From positions 1 through 5,828 of the forward strand of contig JARDZO010000315.1 of assembly GCA_029240815.1 (NCBI GenBank): a DNA stretch of 5,828 nucleotides, given 5' to 3'. The notes under the pieces were generated by a model. That model had not been told where the DNA came from, did no database searches, and saw only the letters and a program-made list of their open reading frames with translations. The translations under genes were made by a program, and so were the position numbers. Of this stretch, positions 4,465 through 5,828 are shown one piece after another. Position 1 is the first letter of the stretch, and every line of letters starts with the position of its first letter. The DNA is from Brevibacillus sp. (GTDB taxonomy: Bacteria > Bacillota > Bacilli > Brevibacillales > Brevibacillaceae).

Positions 4465-5828
4465 TTATAGGAATGGAAGTGTAACTGTAAAGGCCGTGCC
4501 TTTCCCTTCCTTACTCTCCACCGTGATGTGTCCATGCAAGTTTTCCACAAGATGCTTGACGATCGCAAGCCCCAGCCCGGTCCCCCCGGAATCACGACTG
4601 CGTGCTTTGTCCACTCGATAAAACCGCTCAAAAATACGCGGAATGTCTTTTTCAGGGATACCAAGCCCCGTATCGATCACCTGGATTTTGATTTGCTGTG
4701 CGTCTTTTTCTGTCAGGATGGTAATCGTACCGCCGTCTGGGGTATAGGCTACCGCATTGGATAACAGATTGAGTACGATCTGTTGCAGGCAGTCCTTATC
4801 CGTCATCAGCCAGATGTCAGGCGTCTGGCTCGGCAGTGTAATGGTCAATTGCTTGCGCTGTGCCTGATCGTTCATGATCGCGACAGCCGACGAGATCAGC
4901 TCCGGCAAATGTACCTGGTTCATGTGAAGAGGGATGCGTTTTTGTTCGATCTTGGAGAGGTCCAGAATGTCCCGAATCATCCGGTAGAGCCGCTCACTTT
5001 CGTCCGAAATGATCTGCAGGAAATTGCGACACGTCTCCTCATCCTGCATGGCACCTTCCAGCAAGGTCTCGGTAAAGCCCTTGATCGATGTAATAGGCGT
5101 ACGCAGCTCATGAGAAACATTGGCTACGAAGTCACTGCGCATCTTTTCCAGACGACGAATATCGGTGATGTCATGAAGAACAACTACGACCCCGCGCGCC
5201 TCCCCTTTAAAGTTGATATAAGGGGCAAAATTCACATCCAGCACGCGCTCTTGCGGATAGTAAATGTGTACTTCTTCGCGGAACTTTTCACTTTTGTCCA
5301 GACAACGATCAATGTACTGGCTCAGTCCAAAGCTCTTTCCTGCTTCAATATGAAGCTTGCCTACGACCTCATGTCCAGGCGTCCCCAACAGCTTTTCCAC
5401 GGCCGGATTGACCAGCATGATCCGCCGTTGTTCGGAGATGAAAATCACGCCGCTCGTCATATTGGTCAATACTCCTGAGAGCCGCTGCTGATTCTCCGAA
5501 ATCTCGTACATTTGCTGCTCCAGACTGGAGGCCATAAAGTTGATGGCGCCTGCCAGCTGGCCAATTTCATCCTTTGCCTTAATCCGCACACGGCTCTCAT
5601 ACTGGCGCTGTGTAATATTGCGGGCGACGCGAGTAATTTCTTCGATCGGTCGAATAATGGAAAAAGAAATGCGGGAAACGACGATCGATCCTACTACCAG
5701 CGTAACCAAGAGACCTGTAAGCAAGCTGTACCACATGTTGTAAATCGTATCCGTAATGTCTTTCATGGACATGGCAGAGCGAACTGCTCCCACGATCTCG
5801 GTTCCTTGCATAACGGGAACTGCCACAT
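4465..5828 (-). CDS. phoR: Phosphate-regulon sensor histidine kinase PhoR (C-terminal part; 5' end outside window)
   Basis: 454 codons are visible and the frame is open at the window edge, so the start and the first transmembrane and extracytoplasmic sensor region are missing. In residues counted from codon 5826: the end of an extracytoplasmic segment (1-30), a membrane helix (about 32-54), HAMP linker (about 53-105), and PAS domain (about 114-220). The HisKA dimerisation domain carries SHELRTP with phospho-acceptor His239. The ATPase domain has N-box LQQIVLNLLSNA (347-358), G1 DTGLGIP (385-391), F-box IFERFYR and G2 GGTGLGLAI (414-422). All catalytic motifs are intact. This layout and the sequence YRVDKARSRDSGGTGLGL are typical of PhoR/PnpS kinases, which phosphorylate PhoP on phosphate limitation. 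The adjacent phoU supports this naming. phoP is expected just upstream, beyond the edge. Confidence 0.92.
   Translation of the reverse strand, partial: VAVPVMQGTEIVGAVRSAMSMKDITDTIYNMWYSLLTGLLVTLVVGSIVVSRISFSIIRPIEEITRVARNITQRQYESRVRIKAKDEIGQLAGAINFMASSLEQQMYEISENQQRLSGVLTNMTSGVIFISEQRRIMLVNPAVEKLLGTPGHEVVGKLHIEAGKSFGLSQYIDRCLDKSEKFREEVHIYYPQERVLDVNFAPYINFKGEARGVVVVLHDITDIRRLEKMRSDFVANVSHELRTPITSIKGFTETLLEGAMQDEETCRNFLQIISDESERLYRMIRDILDLSKIEQKRIPLHMNQVHLPELISSAVAIMNDQAQRKQLTITLPSQTPDIWLMTDKDCLQQIVLNLLSNAVAYTPDGGTITILTEKDAQQIKIQVIDTGLGIPEKDIPRIFERFYRVDKARSRDSGGTGLGLAIVKHLVENLHGHITVESKEGKGTAFTVTLPFL

Noticed and set aside
4783..5478. 231-codon open frame on the plus strand
   Set aside because: Lies wholly opposite the phoR kinase and PAS domains, whose motifs are intact; no binding site or family resemblance.

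Overview
The window looks like chromosomal DNA of a low-to-mid G+C Gram-positive spore-former (order Bacillales; the protein flavour suggests a Brevibacillus/Paenibacillus-type genome, which is an inference from memory of these families and not a search). Supporting signs are strong AGGAGG-type ribosome binding sites, Rho-independent terminators, a PhoR-type kinase, PhoU, and a VanW-family cell-envelope protein. Every convincing protein gene lies on the minus strand, so the biological order runs from high to low coordinates.

Layout in direction of transcription: (1) 5828-4465, the C-terminal 454 codons of a PhoR-like membrane sensor histidine kinase, cut by the window edge. (2) 4370-3714, phoU, the phosphate-signalling regulator. 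The 94-bp gap before it holds five hexamers at exact 11-bp spacing that resemble a PhoP box. A hairpin terminator follows at 3684-3650. (3) About 840 bp without a credible protein gene (2866-3713). It holds two structured blocks: a 219-bp element bounded by a perfect 19-bp inverted repeat and flanked by a 4-bp direct repeat TTCG (3022-3248), and a 249-bp block with nested long-range pairing (3349-3597). (4) 2865-1780, a P-loop ATPase built from two related halves, of which only the C-terminal one keeps an intact Walker A motif. (5) 1654-701, a VanW-domain protein, with a tandem repeat between it and the ATPase gene and a terminator overlapping its stop codon. (6) 459-31, a MarR-family repressor with a well-formed promoter and a palindromic candidate operator, followed after 9 bp by the start of another gene that runs off the window.

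Functionally, phoR and phoU belong to phosphate-starvation control: PhoR phosphorylates PhoP, and PhoU links the Pst transporter to PhoR. The ATPase and VanW protein are poorly understood, and nothing here ties them firmly to the Pho genes. The MarR gene plus the clipped gene look like a small autoregulated operon, perhaps for efflux or stress. The most unusual part of the window is the long non-coding stretch with its two inverted-repeat-bounded structures. It is the best candidate for an undescribed repeat family or structured RNA, but this rests on hand-read base pairing only.
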